A model generated the notes under the pieces. It had not been told where the DNA came from. It saw nothing but the letters and a program-made list of their open reading frames with translations, and searched no databases. From NCBI GenBank assembly GCA_022616415.1, contig JAKEEU010000194.1, positions 1 through 64,000 of the forward strand: a stretch of DNA of 64,000 nt, in the 5' to 3' direction. The position numbers and the translations under genes are program-made. This stretch comes from Candidatus Zhuqueibacterota bacterium. GTDB taxonomy: Bacteria > Zhuqueibacterota > Zhuqueibacteria > Zhuqueibacterales > Zhuqueibacteraceae. Below, one piece after another: positions 18,901-27,344 of this stretch; the stretch's first letter is position 1, and each line of letters begins with the position of its first letter.

Positions 18901-19126
18901 CAGAGACGACGCCGACGGACTCTTCGATGGGCTTGGAAACGAGATTTTCCACTTCGCCGGGCGCGGTGCCGGGATACCCGGTGCGGACGGTCAAAGTCGG
19001 ATAAGAAATATCCGGCAAAAGATTGATGGGCAAACGATCGAAAGCCACCCAGCCGAAGATGACCGAGGCCAAAAATATCATGGTGATGGTCACGGGCCGG
19101 GCGATGGAGAATTTGACGAGTTTCAT
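15938..19126 (-). CDS. RND efflux transporter permease (HAE1/AcrB family)
   Basis: Full-length RND translation with GGLALGVGMLVDNSIVVLEAI and AGIVVNNAIVLIDYINQLR. Confidence 0.95.
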   Translation of the reverse strand: MKLVKFSIARPVTITMIFLASVIFGWVAFDRLPINLLPDISYPTLTVRTGYPGTAPGEVENLVSKPIEESVGVVSGVVRTSSISRPGVSDVIIEFEWNTNMDFASLDIREKLDMLALPRDAEVPVVLRFDPSLDPIMRIALYGEENLIALRLVAEERIKQELESLDGVAAVQVSGGLEEEIQVELDAAKLASLGIPITQVTTRLGQENVNLTGGTLKEGEAEFIVRTLNEFQTVDEINDIVVGLRNNVPVVLRDVAKVHKSHKERNLITRVNNLESVEIAIYKEADQNTVMVARRVKEKLDAIRAEWEKFGVKDKLVIIADQSEFIQQSVDEVLNTAIYGGILAVLVLWLFLRNLKSTVIISLSIPISVIVTFFLMYVSGVTLNIMSLGGLALGVGMLVDNSIVVLEAIDRYRKQGLSPAAASDKGASEVGVAVTASTLTTVCVFLPIIFVEGIAGQLFNDQALTVTFSLMASLLVALTLIPMLSSIAIRLDETTSATSDATVPASGFGKWRQKIGAGLVNVAATLLSGVRWLLAKIGQGINFIFAPVYRAFESGFGKLQSRYPKLIDAVMPWRGRLLAATLFLFLLSLGGVSFVGTELVPEMSQGEFYIDTKLPVGSPVEATDRALQAVAAVVSQLPETETVYTIAGASEQAGFSSSEERENLGQVHVKLKPGNIGEREQSVMDRLRVELNHLPGMEFKFSRPTLFSFKTPIEVEVRGYNLTELERVSLELAQQMREIPGLKDVKASTEGGNPEVQIVFNRRRVAALGLDINGIGSVVRNKVQGEVATEFTRQDRKIDIRVRASEEQRRNVNDLRRLIVNPASDVPVPLASIAEVRLERGPSEIRRIDQERVALVTANLSGRDLGSVTADIQKQIDQLQLPPDFLVRIGGQQREMATSFDSMKLAIGLAVFLVYLVMASQFESLVHPFVIMFTIPFGLIGVIITLLVTRTVISVVVLIGVIMLAGIVVNNAIVLIDYINQLRKEGVSKLEAIKQAGQIRMRPIFMTTLTTILGLLPMALGFGEGAELRTPLAVTVIGGLTIGTLLTLVVIPMVYAVVERRK

Positions 19127-19319
19127 GAATTGGTTGCTGGTTTTCTGGTTGCTATATTTTCCATGATCATTGTTCCATTTTTATGGAACAATATTACAAA
19201 TTTTGTTACAATTCAGGCGGTTCTCAATAGGCAAAATGATTTTGGGCAAAACTATTAAAAAAACTTTGAATTGTTTTGCCCCAAATAGTTTTGTCTTTCA
19301 ATGTACCTTCCCAGAAACT

Positions 19320-19381
19320 ACTGACCGGTCACTTTTCCATCGATATATCGAATCATAAATTTGCTGTAGTGACCGGTCAGC
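19320..19381. promoter_or_regulatory. Paired palindromic operators TGACCGGTCA, likely TetR-family-type
   Basis: TGACCGGTCA at 19322-19331 and 19370-19379, 48 bp apart, with CGATATATCG between, upstream of the 15938-19126 gene. Confidence 0.55.
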
Positions 19382-19392
19382 ATTTTGATATC

Positions 19393-22300
19393 TTACCTCC
19401 CGCTTGCCACGGCCACCCGCTTCACCCAAATCCCGATGTCATCCAAAATCGAATAGAGAATCGGCATCAAAATCAGCGTCAGCGGCGTGGAGGTGAGCAG
19501 GCCGCCGACGACGGCGATGCCGACCGGCGCATACATGGCGGTGCGGCCTTCCTGCGGGCCCCAAATTTGGGGGAAGAGATAGGGAACCACCATCGGCGCG
19601 AGGCCGATGATCGTCGTCAGCGTCGTCATCAAAATCGGCCGCAGGCGATTGGCGCCGCCGCGAATCAGCGCTTCGCGGCGTGAGAGGCCCTGCCGGCGCA
19701 GATGATTGACGTAATCAATGAGAATGATGCCGTTGTTCACGACCAAGCCGCAAACAACGAGCAAGCCCAGCCAGCCCATATTGGAAAGCGTAGTGTTCGT
19801 TGCCCAAAACAAAAGAATGACGCCGACCACGGCAAACGGAATGGAAAACAAAATCGTGAACGGATGGACGAACGACTCGAACAACGCGGCCATGACGATA
19901 TAAATGAGAATGATGGCCAATAAAATGGAGAATTGCCCTTCCAGCGAGCTTTGCTGCATGAGCATCCAGTTGCGGCCAAGATCCCACGAAAAGCCGGGCG
20001 GCAGCTTGACCTCGGCCATGCGCGCGGTAATATCCTGGCTGACCATCCACAAGCTGGTGCGCTCGGTATTGGCAAAAACGGTGACGGTGGATTCGCGATC
20101 TTCGCGCTGAATCGCCTCCGGCCCTTTTTTCATGCGAAATTTTGCCAGGGTGCCAAGCTTCAACATTTCACCGGCGCCATTTGCAGAACCGTTAGTCGCC
20201 ACAGCGGCCGTGGCGCGCACCGGCATATTTTGTAATTGCTGCAGATTGACGCGATCTTCTTCCTTCAACTGCACGAGAATATCCACTTCCTTGTCGCTGG
20301 TCTTGAATTTGGAAGTGGCGCGGCTGGAAAGCGCCGAGGCAATCGTGCTGGCCACTTGTTGCGCGCTCAGGCCGTAGCGCTCGACGCGCTCGCGATCCAC
20401 CGTCACCTGAATTTCCTCGTCGCCGCGCTCCCAGGAAGTATCGACGTCTTTAATGCCTTCAATATCTTTGATCAGTTCGCGAATTTCTTCGCCATAAATT
20501 TGCAGCGCCGCGGTGGACGGCCCTTTGAGATTGATGCTTACGCCCATCTGATCGCCGCCACGGCCGTGCATGCGGCCGATTTTAAATTCAACGCCAGCCA
20601 TCGCGGGCAAAGCTTTCCGCACGAGATCATAAAGTTCCGTGGTCGATTTCTTCGCGTCCTCTTCGGGGGCAAAGAAAATTTCCAATTCACCGCGGCGGGT
20701 GCTGACTTCCGAGGCGATAGTGACGATCTCCAATTCCTCACGGCGATTCATCAAAATGGTTTCGGCGGAATCGAACACGGCCCGCGCCTGCTCGAGATCG
20801 AAGCTGCGCGGCAACAACACGTTGATTTCCAAACGGCGCTCCGGCGAGCTCGGCATCCAGTCGCGGCCGATGCTGCCGTACATTTTCCAGGCGCCGAAGA
20901 GAATGCCGATAAACAACACGAAGAACGCCAGGCGATGGCCGAGGGCAAATTGCAAAGCTCGCTGATAGCTGTTGCCCAATTTAGTCGCCATGACGGCGCG
21001 CGGTTTTTCTTCGCCGAAAAACAGGCGCGAGGCGGCCAGCGGGATGAGCGTCAACGCAATGAGCAGCGACGCCACGGTCGCCACGCAAATGGCCAGGCCA
21101 AAATCGCCCATGAAACGCATCATGCCGCTGCCTTGCAGAAAGATCACGGGAATGAATACGATGATGTTGGTCAACGTCGCAGCCATGACCGCAACGCCGA
21201 CTTCCTTGGCGCCGGTGATGGCGGCGGCCGTCGCCGAGAGCCCTTCTTCCTGTTTGTGCCGGAAAATATTTTCAACCACGACCACAGCCGGATCGACCAG
21301 CATGCCGACGGCGAACATCAACCCCGAAAGCGAGACCAAATTGAGCGTCACTTGCGAGTCGAACGGATTGAGCCGTAGAATGTACATGAAGAGAAACGTG
21401 CAGACGATCGACACCGGAATGGCAATGCTGATAATGAGCGTCGTCCGCACCTTGCGCAAGAACAGGAAAAGAATGAGATTCGCCAGCACGCCGCCAAAAA
21501 TACCGGCGTAGGCGAGATTGCGCAAGCTGGTCAGAATGTCCGTCGATTGATCGCGAAAGATTTGCAAGGTGACATTTTGAAATTGCGGCTCTTCCCGCAA
21601 CTCCTGCAATACCGTTTTCACTTTTTGGATCACTTCCACCACATTCGCGGTAGAAGCTTTAAAAACCCGAACGGAGATGGCGTCCTGGCGGTTGAGGCGG
21701 TCGTATTCTTCGATTTCCGGAACGTCGAAGCGCACCTCGGCGAGATCTTTGAGCGTGAGATTGTGGCCGGAGATCGGCACCTCGGCAATCTCTTCGACGG
21801 TTTGAAATTCGCCCATGACCCGCACGGTGTATTTCTTGCCGCCATCCATCACGTAGCCGCCGGAAATGTTGAGGTTGTTGTTGCGCAAGCTGCGGCTCAG
21901 ATCTCTGGCATCGACGCCGAGCGAGCGCATGAGATTTTGATCGAGATCGACGAGCACTTGCTTTTGGTCAACGCCGCGCATCTCAACGTTGGCCACGCCG
22001 TCGATGCGCTGGAGCCGGGGCGCAATGACTTTTTCCACCAACGTGGCCAGCTCGGCTTTGGAGCCTGGCCAGGCGACGCTGAACTGGAAAACCGGCCGAT
22101 CTTGCGTGGACCAGCGCCGGATAAACATGCGCTCGACATCGGAGGGCAAATCCTGGCGCACGCGGTCGAGGCGGTCGCGCACTTCCACCGCAGCGATATC
22201 CATATCCGTGCCCTCGCGAAATTCGAGGCGAACATTGGCGCCGGTTGCCGAAGAAGTGGAGGTGATCTTGTCGAGATGGGTGAGCGTGCCCATGATTTCT

Positions 22301-22503
22301 TCAACCGGCTGGGTGATGAAACGCTCCACCTCCTGCGGCGAGGACGATGGATAAGGAACGGAGATGCTCAGGTTGACCGACTGAAACTCCGGAAGGTAAG
22401 TCAGCGGCAGGCGCTGCAGCGCCAGCAGACCGAGGACGATAATGCTGACGATCACCATCGTCGTGGTGATGGGGCGTTTGACGGAGTATTCGGAAATATG
22501 CAT
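19393..22503 (-). CDS. RND efflux transporter permease
   Basis: Full-length RND translation; SGLMFAVGMLVDPAVVVVENIFRHKQ, CGLVVNNGIILIDYVNHLRR. Confidence 0.95.
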   Translation of the reverse strand: MHISEYSVKRPITTTMVIVSIIVLGLLALQRLPLTYLPEFQSVNLSISVPYPSSSPQEVERFITQPVEEIMGTLTHLDKITSTSSATGANVRLEFREGTDMDIAAVEVRDRLDRVRQDLPSDVERMFIRRWSTQDRPVFQFSVAWPGSKAELATLVEKVIAPRLQRIDGVANVEMRGVDQKQVLVDLDQNLMRSLGVDARDLSRSLRNNNLNISGGYVMDGGKKYTVRVMGEFQTVEEIAEVPISGHNLTLKDLAEVRFDVPEIEEYDRLNRQDAISVRVFKASTANVVEVIQKVKTVLQELREEPQFQNVTLQIFRDQSTDILTSLRNLAYAGIFGGVLANLILFLFLRKVRTTLIISIAIPVSIVCTFLFMYILRLNPFDSQVTLNLVSLSGLMFAVGMLVDPAVVVVENIFRHKQEEGLSATAAAITGAKEVGVAVMAATLTNIIVFIPVIFLQGSGMMRFMGDFGLAICVATVASLLIALTLIPLAASRLFFGEEKPRAVMATKLGNSYQRALQFALGHRLAFFVLFIGILFGAWKMYGSIGRDWMPSSPERRLEINVLLPRSFDLEQARAVFDSAETILMNRREELEIVTIASEVSTRRGELEIFFAPEEDAKKSTTELYDLVRKALPAMAGVEFKIGRMHGRGGDQMGVSINLKGPSTAALQIYGEEIRELIKDIEGIKDVDTSWERGDEEIQVTVDRERVERYGLSAQQVASTIASALSSRATSKFKTSDKEVDILVQLKEEDRVNLQQLQNMPVRATAAVATNGSANGAGEMLKLGTLAKFRMKKGPEAIQREDRESTVTVFANTERTSLWMVSQDITARMAEVKLPPGFSWDLGRNWMLMQQSSLEGQFSILLAIILIYIVMAALFESFVHPFTILFSIPFAVVGVILLFWATNTTLSNMGWLGLLVVCGLVVNNGIILIDYVNHLRRQGLSRREALIRGGANRLRPILMTTLTTIIGLAPMVVPYLFPQIWGPQEGRTAMYAPVGIAVVGGLLTSTPLTLILMPILYSILDDIGIWVKRVAVASGR

Positions 22504-22577
22504 AACGGCCTCAACAAGGGCAATTAATAGTTTTTTTCGTTGCGGTTCTCTTGTCGTTGCAAAGTCAAGAAGCTACA

Positions 22578-24116
22578 TCACTGTTGCGGCGGGCCGCCGC
22601 GCATCATGCCGCCCATTTTTTGAAACCACTCGCGCAGGAATTGGCTCTGTTTTTCCAGATCGTTTTTGAAGTCGTCGTCCTTCATCTTTTTCTCCCAAGC
22701 TTCCTTAAATTCCGGAGAACGTTGTGAGAGCCGTTCCACGGCATTTTTGATGCGCTCCGGATCCAGCGGGCCTTGTCCCCATCGGCCCGGTCCGCCTTGC
22801 CGCATCTGGCCTTCGGGCCGCGATTGTCCCGCTTGCCCATCAGTAACCTGCGGCGACGCGCCAGCAGAATTTGCTGGCACAGTGGCTTGTAGCGAAGGTG
22901 AGCTCGCAGCCAACTTCTTCTCCGTTGCCGAAGATTTTGCCGGTTGTTGCCCCGCTGCCATTTTATAAGCGCTCGTGTCTGCCGGCGTCATCGAAGTTGA
23001 AACCTGTGTCGTGCCGGAAATCCGAATCGGCAAACCTTCGCGCAATCCCTCCTGCCCTACCGTCACCACCTGTTCGCCTTCATTCAGCCCGCTCAAAACT
23101 TCAACGCGGTCGCTTTCTTGAAAGCCGAGCTGCAGCGTGACTTTGCGCGCCACGCCGTTGTCGTAAACGTAAACTTGATCGGCATCACTCTCCAAAATCA
23201 GCGCCTTTTTCGGAATCACCAGCGCGTCGGCGTGCGTCTCGGTGATAATAAACGTCGTGACGAACATGCCGGGCTTCAACAAGCCGGTGCGATCATTAAT
23301 GTCAATAGTTACTTTCATGGTACCGCTGGCGGGATCGACGATCGGGCTGATCATTCTGACCTTGCCGCTAAATTCGTTGCCGGTCAGCGCTTCGGCGGTA
23401 ATTCTCGCTTGCTGGCCGACGCGCACCTGCCGCATGTCGCGCTCCGGAACGTGAATGACGGCGCGCAGCGGATCGAAATCCGCCACGCGAAAAACTGCCT
23501 GGTTAAGATTAACGCGCTGGCCCAGCTCGATCAACCGGCCGGTCACGACGCCGGCGATCGGCGAGCGGATGTCAGTGTAATCCACCTTTAGCTTCGCCGT
23601 TTCGTAGGCCGCCTGCGCCGATTCGTACTGATAGCGCATGTCTTCGAGATTTTCCTTGCTCACTAAATTTTTCTCGAACATATTTTTGGTACGCTCGAAA
23701 TTCGATTTCGCCGTTTGTGCGCGGATTTCACTCTCGCGCAATTGCAATATCAGCTCTTGCTCATCGAGCTGGGCAAGCGCCTGGCCGGCGCGCACAACGT
23801 CGCCCTCTTCCGCCAGCAGCTTGCCCACCTGTCCGGAAACTTTGGCCAACACTTCGACTTCGCGCTCGGCTTGGAGGGTGGTGGTGTTCAGCAAGAACGT
23901 CGAGATATCAGCGCGCGTGACGGCTTCTACTTGCACGGGAACGCCGCCGGCGCCGGCCATGCTATCTCTTCCACCCATCGTGCCAGAGCCGCGCTGGCCT
24001 TGGGCTCCACTATCGCGGCCAGATTCATCCTTTTTGCCGCAGGAAACTGAAACCAGTAATGCTAAGATCAACAAGATTCTTGCGGAGAAAAAATGTTTGA
24101 TGTGTTGCGGTAGCAT
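22578..24116 (-). CDS. RND periplasmic adaptor subunit with long C-terminal extension
   Basis: Lipoprotein-like SVSCGKK; HlyD/MFP motifs (VEVLAKVSGQVGKLLAEEGDVVRAGQALAQLDEQE). Confidence 0.9.
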   Translation of the reverse strand: MLPQHIKHFFSARILLILALLVSVSCGKKDESGRDSGAQGQRGSGTMGGRDSMAGAGGVPVQVEAVTRADISTFLLNTTTLQAEREVEVLAKVSGQVGKLLAEEGDVVRAGQALAQLDEQELILQLRESEIRAQTAKSNFERTKNMFEKNLVSKENLEDMRYQYESAQAAYETAKLKVDYTDIRSPIAGVVTGRLIELGQRVNLNQAVFRVADFDPLRAVIHVPERDMRQVRVGQQARITAEALTGNEFSGKVRMISPIVDPASGTMKVTIDINDRTGLLKPGMFVTTFIITETHADALVIPKKALILESDADQVYVYDNGVARKVTLQLGFQESDRVEVLSGLNEGEQVVTVGQEGLREGLPIRISGTTQVSTSMTPADTSAYKMAAGQQPAKSSATEKKLAASSPSLQATVPANSAGASPQVTDGQAGQSRPEGQMRQGGPGRWGQGPLDPERIKNAVERLSQRSPEFKEAWEKKMKDDDFKNDLEKQSQFLREWFQKMGGMMRGGPPQQ

Positions 24117-24220
24117 CGATGCATCTCCGGAATTTTCGTCAGGATGAGAATACTTGGAATCTCGACCATGCGGTTAAATTCACCAAGCAGCAAACCACGT
24201 TTAAAAATCCTGCAGAATTA

Positions 24221-24292
24221 GCCCAACGGATTGAAAAACGACCAACGGATTTTATTTTCAAATCCGTTGGTTGTTTCTCAATCTGTTGGACA
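24221..24292. repeat. Large inverted repeat, family B
   Basis: GCCCAACGGATTGAAAAACGACCAACGGATTTTATTTT / CAAATCCGTTGGTTGTTTCTCAATCTGTTGGACA. Confidence 0.75.
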
Positions 24293-24336
24293 TTTGTTTT
24301 TAAAGCTTTTTTGGTTTCGGCTCGTCCGGCTTATGT

Positions 24337-25557
24337 TTATTCATATCGTAGCGCGACGATCACATCTTGCCGGGCGGCGCGATAGGCCGGATAGAGGCCG
24401 AAGACAATGCCGACGGCGGCGGCAAAGAAAAAACTGACCACAATCGGCTCGGGCGAAATCAGCGTTTTCCAACCCGCCCAATTTGCCAGCATCTTTGAAG
24501 CGCCCACGCCGGAGAGCACGCCGATGATGCCGCCGGTGAGAGAAAGCGCCAGGGCCTCCATTAAAAACTGAGTCAAAATGTCCCGCCGTTTCGCGCCGAT
24601 GGCTTTGCGAATGCCGATCTCGCGCGTGCGTTCCGTCACCGAAACGAGCATGATATTCATAATGCCGATGCCGCCGACGATCAGCGAGACGATCGCAATG
24701 CCGGCGAGCAGCATGGTGAAGGTTTTGGAATTTTCCTCGAGCGTGGCGAGAATATCGGCCTGGTTGCGAATGCTGAAATCATTGTCCTGGCTGTCGCGCA
24801 GGCGGTGCTGCTGCCGTAGAACCTGCTCGACATCGTAAAAAGCTTTTTCCATGAGCGCGGCGCTCGCCACCTGCAGCGAGGCGTTGTTGATGTAATCGAC
24901 GCCGAACAGCCGCATTTGCGCCGTGGCGAGCGGGATCAAGACTTGATCGTCCGGGTTCATCCAGCCGCTGGCCTGGCCTTTGGTTTCGAGCACGCCGACG
25001 ATTTGAAAATTCATGCGGCCGATGCGCAAGGTTTTGCCAACCGGATCGTCTTTCGGATCGAACAAATTGTCCCGCACCGTCGAGCCGATCAGGCAAACGC
25101 GGGCGCGCGCCGCCTCTTCTGGCGCCGTGAAATAGCGTCCGGCCACGGCTTTGACGTTGCGCACTTCGCCGTAGTTCGGCGTCGTGCCGACGATGCGCGT
25201 GTTCCAATTGCGATTGCCATATTTGACTTGCGTGCCGCGCCGAAATTCCGGCACCACGGCAACGACGTCTTCGCATTGCGCCAAAACCGCTTCGACATCC
25301 TTGCGCGTGAGCCTGACGCTGCTGCCCACTGCCGCCATCACCGGGCCGGACCTGGAAGAGCCCGACTCCACATAAAGCAAATTCGACCCCAAAGCTTGAA
25401 TGCGCTCCGTGGTCGCTTGTTGCGCGCCTTCACCGAGCGCGATCATCGTAATCACCGAGCCGACGCCGATGATGATGCCGAGCATCGTCAGCGCTGAGCG
25501 CATCTTGTTGGCCCGCACCGAGTCAAATGCGACGCCGATGCCTTCGCGAAAATCCAT
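24337..25557 (-). CDS. MacB-like ABC transporter permease
   Basis: RANKMRSALTMLGIIIGVGSVITMIALGEGAQ; FtsX-type TREIGIRKAIGAKRRDILTQFLMEA. Confidence 0.9.
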   Translation of the reverse strand: MDFREGIGVAFDSVRANKMRSALTMLGIIIGVGSVITMIALGEGAQQATTERIQALGSNLLYVESGSSRSGPVMAAVGSSVRLTRKDVEAVLAQCEDVVAVVPEFRRGTQVKYGNRNWNTRIVGTTPNYGEVRNVKAVAGRYFTAPEEAARARVCLIGSTVRDNLFDPKDDPVGKTLRIGRMNFQIVGVLETKGQASGWMNPDDQVLIPLATAQMRLFGVDYINNASLQVASAALMEKAFYDVEQVLRQQHRLRDSQDNDFSIRNQADILATLEENSKTFTMLLAGIAIVSLIVGGIGIMNIMLVSVTERTREIGIRKAIGAKRRDILTQFLMEALALSLTGGIIGVLSGVGASKMLANWAGWKTLISPEPIVVSFFFAAAVGIVFGLYPAYRAARQDVIVALRYE

Positions 25558-25674
25558 AAAAATTTTGCTCCAAAGATTTTTAATTTCATGTTTGCTTGTT
25601 TGCCCGTTAGCCTGTTTGCCAGTTGGTTAAGTTCACTTATACAACCAAACTCAAAAAAGTTCTAAAAATTTTAT

Positions 25675-25713
25675 GCCCAACGGATAAAAGCTGCCAACGG
25701 ATTTAAACAAAAT
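25675..25713. repeat. Repeat family B, single arm
   Basis: GCCCAACGGATAAAAGCTGCCAACGGATTTAAAC. Confidence 0.65.
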
Positions 25714-25929
25714 GGTTTGCAATAGCAAGCTTCATTTTTCTGCCCGCCATTTTTCTGTCTGTACTTCTGCCACAGAAAAATTCAGAAGGCAGAATGATTC
25801 TTCGGCAGAATAAATTGTGTAATCATTCGCCAAAAAATTATTCTGCCTGTTTGATTCCGGCTTGTCCGGCTTAGGATTTATTAACGGGCAAGCTGGATAA
25901 CCGGATAACCGGCTAACTGGCCGACGCTT

Positions 25930-27279
25930 TTACCGTTTGCCGCCGGAGGGCTGCTGTCCGCCGCCAAATCCGCTGAAACTGTTCATATTGCGCATGCGGT
26001 CCATAAACTGCTGCCGCGCCGCGGCGGCGCGGCTGGCGCTGAAAACGAGCACGCTATCGCCTTCTTGCAAGCCGCTGACGGCTTCGGCAACATCAAAATT
26101 GCTGGCGCCGATTTGCACCCGCCGCGGCACGAAGCGGCCGTCGTTCTTCACGAGCACGAACTTTCTCGCGGCTTGTCCGTTGCTCGCCGTATTGTCACGG
26201 CCAAAACCGGGCGCGCCGCCATTCGCCGCGGGGGCGTTGGCAAATTGTTGGCGCATTCTGGCGCGAGCCGAGTCCGGCATATTGCGCCGCCCTTGCACAA
26301 TCATAGTGGAATCGTTGCCATACATCGACGCCAGTTGCGTGCGAATTTCCGCAAACTCTTTTACCGCTTGCTTGGCCACCAACAAAACATCTTGCCGGTC
26401 CGCCACGGTCAAGTCGACCGTCGCGTTCATTCCGGCTTTCAATTTATTATTCGTATTTGCCACCACGACCGTGACGTTGAACGTCGTAACGTTTTGCTCC
26501 ACTTTGGCCAACGGCGCAATGCGTAAAACGTAGCCATAAAAGACCTCGTCAGGGAAAGCATCAGGAACCACTTTGGCTTTCTGGCCGATGTGGACCTGCC
26601 CGATGTCCACTTCATCGACTTCCGCGTAGATGTAAACGCTATCCGTATTAGCGACCGTTGCGATGAGCGTGCCGCCGCTGACGGAATTGGTGCCGGAAGA
26701 AATGACCTGGCCGGCCTCGACGTTTTTTTGTAAAACCAGGCCGTTGATCGGCGAACGCACCACCGCATCTTTCAGCCACGTCTCCGCGGTCACCAGCTCG
26801 CTTTCGGCTTTGATTTGCTGCGCCTTGGCCCGCACCTCCTCGAGCTTGACTTGATCGATTTCAGCTTGAGAAAGCAGGCCGCGATTAAAAAGCTCCGTCT
26901 GCCGTTTGACGTTGCTCGCGGTTTGCGCCACCGTCGCTCTGGCCAATTCGAGATCGGCAACGGCCTGCTCATAGGCGTTGCGTAAATCGGTTTCATCAAT
27001 GCGGGCGATCAGCGTCCCCTTTTGGACGCGGTCGCCTTCTTCCACCGGCATCGTTAGAATCTGCCCGGAAGCCTTACTTTTGACTTCGACTTTTTGTATC
27101 GGCTCGACCCTGCCCGTGGCGGAAACCAGCGCCGTCAAATCGCCGCGCGTGACAACGGCGAGGCGTTGCGAAAGGCCGGCCGGCGCGCTTTTTACGGCGG
27201 GCTGACGCGGCCACAAAAAATAACCGCCCGCGAGAATGACAATGACCAAACCTGATAAAACAAGCGATTTCTTGCTCAT
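25930..27279 (-). CDS. HlyD/MacA-like periplasmic adaptor
   Basis: VEPIQKVEVKSKASGQILTMPVEEGDRVQKGTLIARIDETD. Confidence 0.9.
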   Translation of the reverse strand: MSKKSLVLSGLVIVILAGGYFLWPRQPAVKSAPAGLSQRLAVVTRGDLTALVSATGRVEPIQKVEVKSKASGQILTMPVEEGDRVQKGTLIARIDETDLRNAYEQAVADLELARATVAQTASNVKRQTELFNRGLLSQAEIDQVKLEEVRAKAQQIKAESELVTAETWLKDAVVRSPINGLVLQKNVEAGQVISSGTNSVSGGTLIATVANTDSVYIYAEVDEVDIGQVHIGQKAKVVPDAFPDEVFYGYVLRIAPLAKVEQNVTTFNVTVVVANTNNKLKAGMNATVDLTVADRQDVLLVAKQAVKEFAEIRTQLASMYGNDSTMIVQGRRNMPDSARARMRQQFANAPAANGGAPGFGRDNTASNGQAARKFVLVKNDGRFVPRRVQIGASNFDVAEAVSGLQEGDSVLVFSASRAAAARQQFMDRMRNMNSFSGFGGGQQPSGGKR

Positions 27280-27344
27280 ACGAAAAAGTTCCTTGCGTTA
27301 ACGAGTATAAATTTGTTGTTTGAATGTTATCACTGAAAATTTCT

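Noticed and set aside
24119-24437. Plus-strand ORFs upstream of the RND adaptor
   Set aside because: They translate the family B palindrome and intergenic DNA; no domain.
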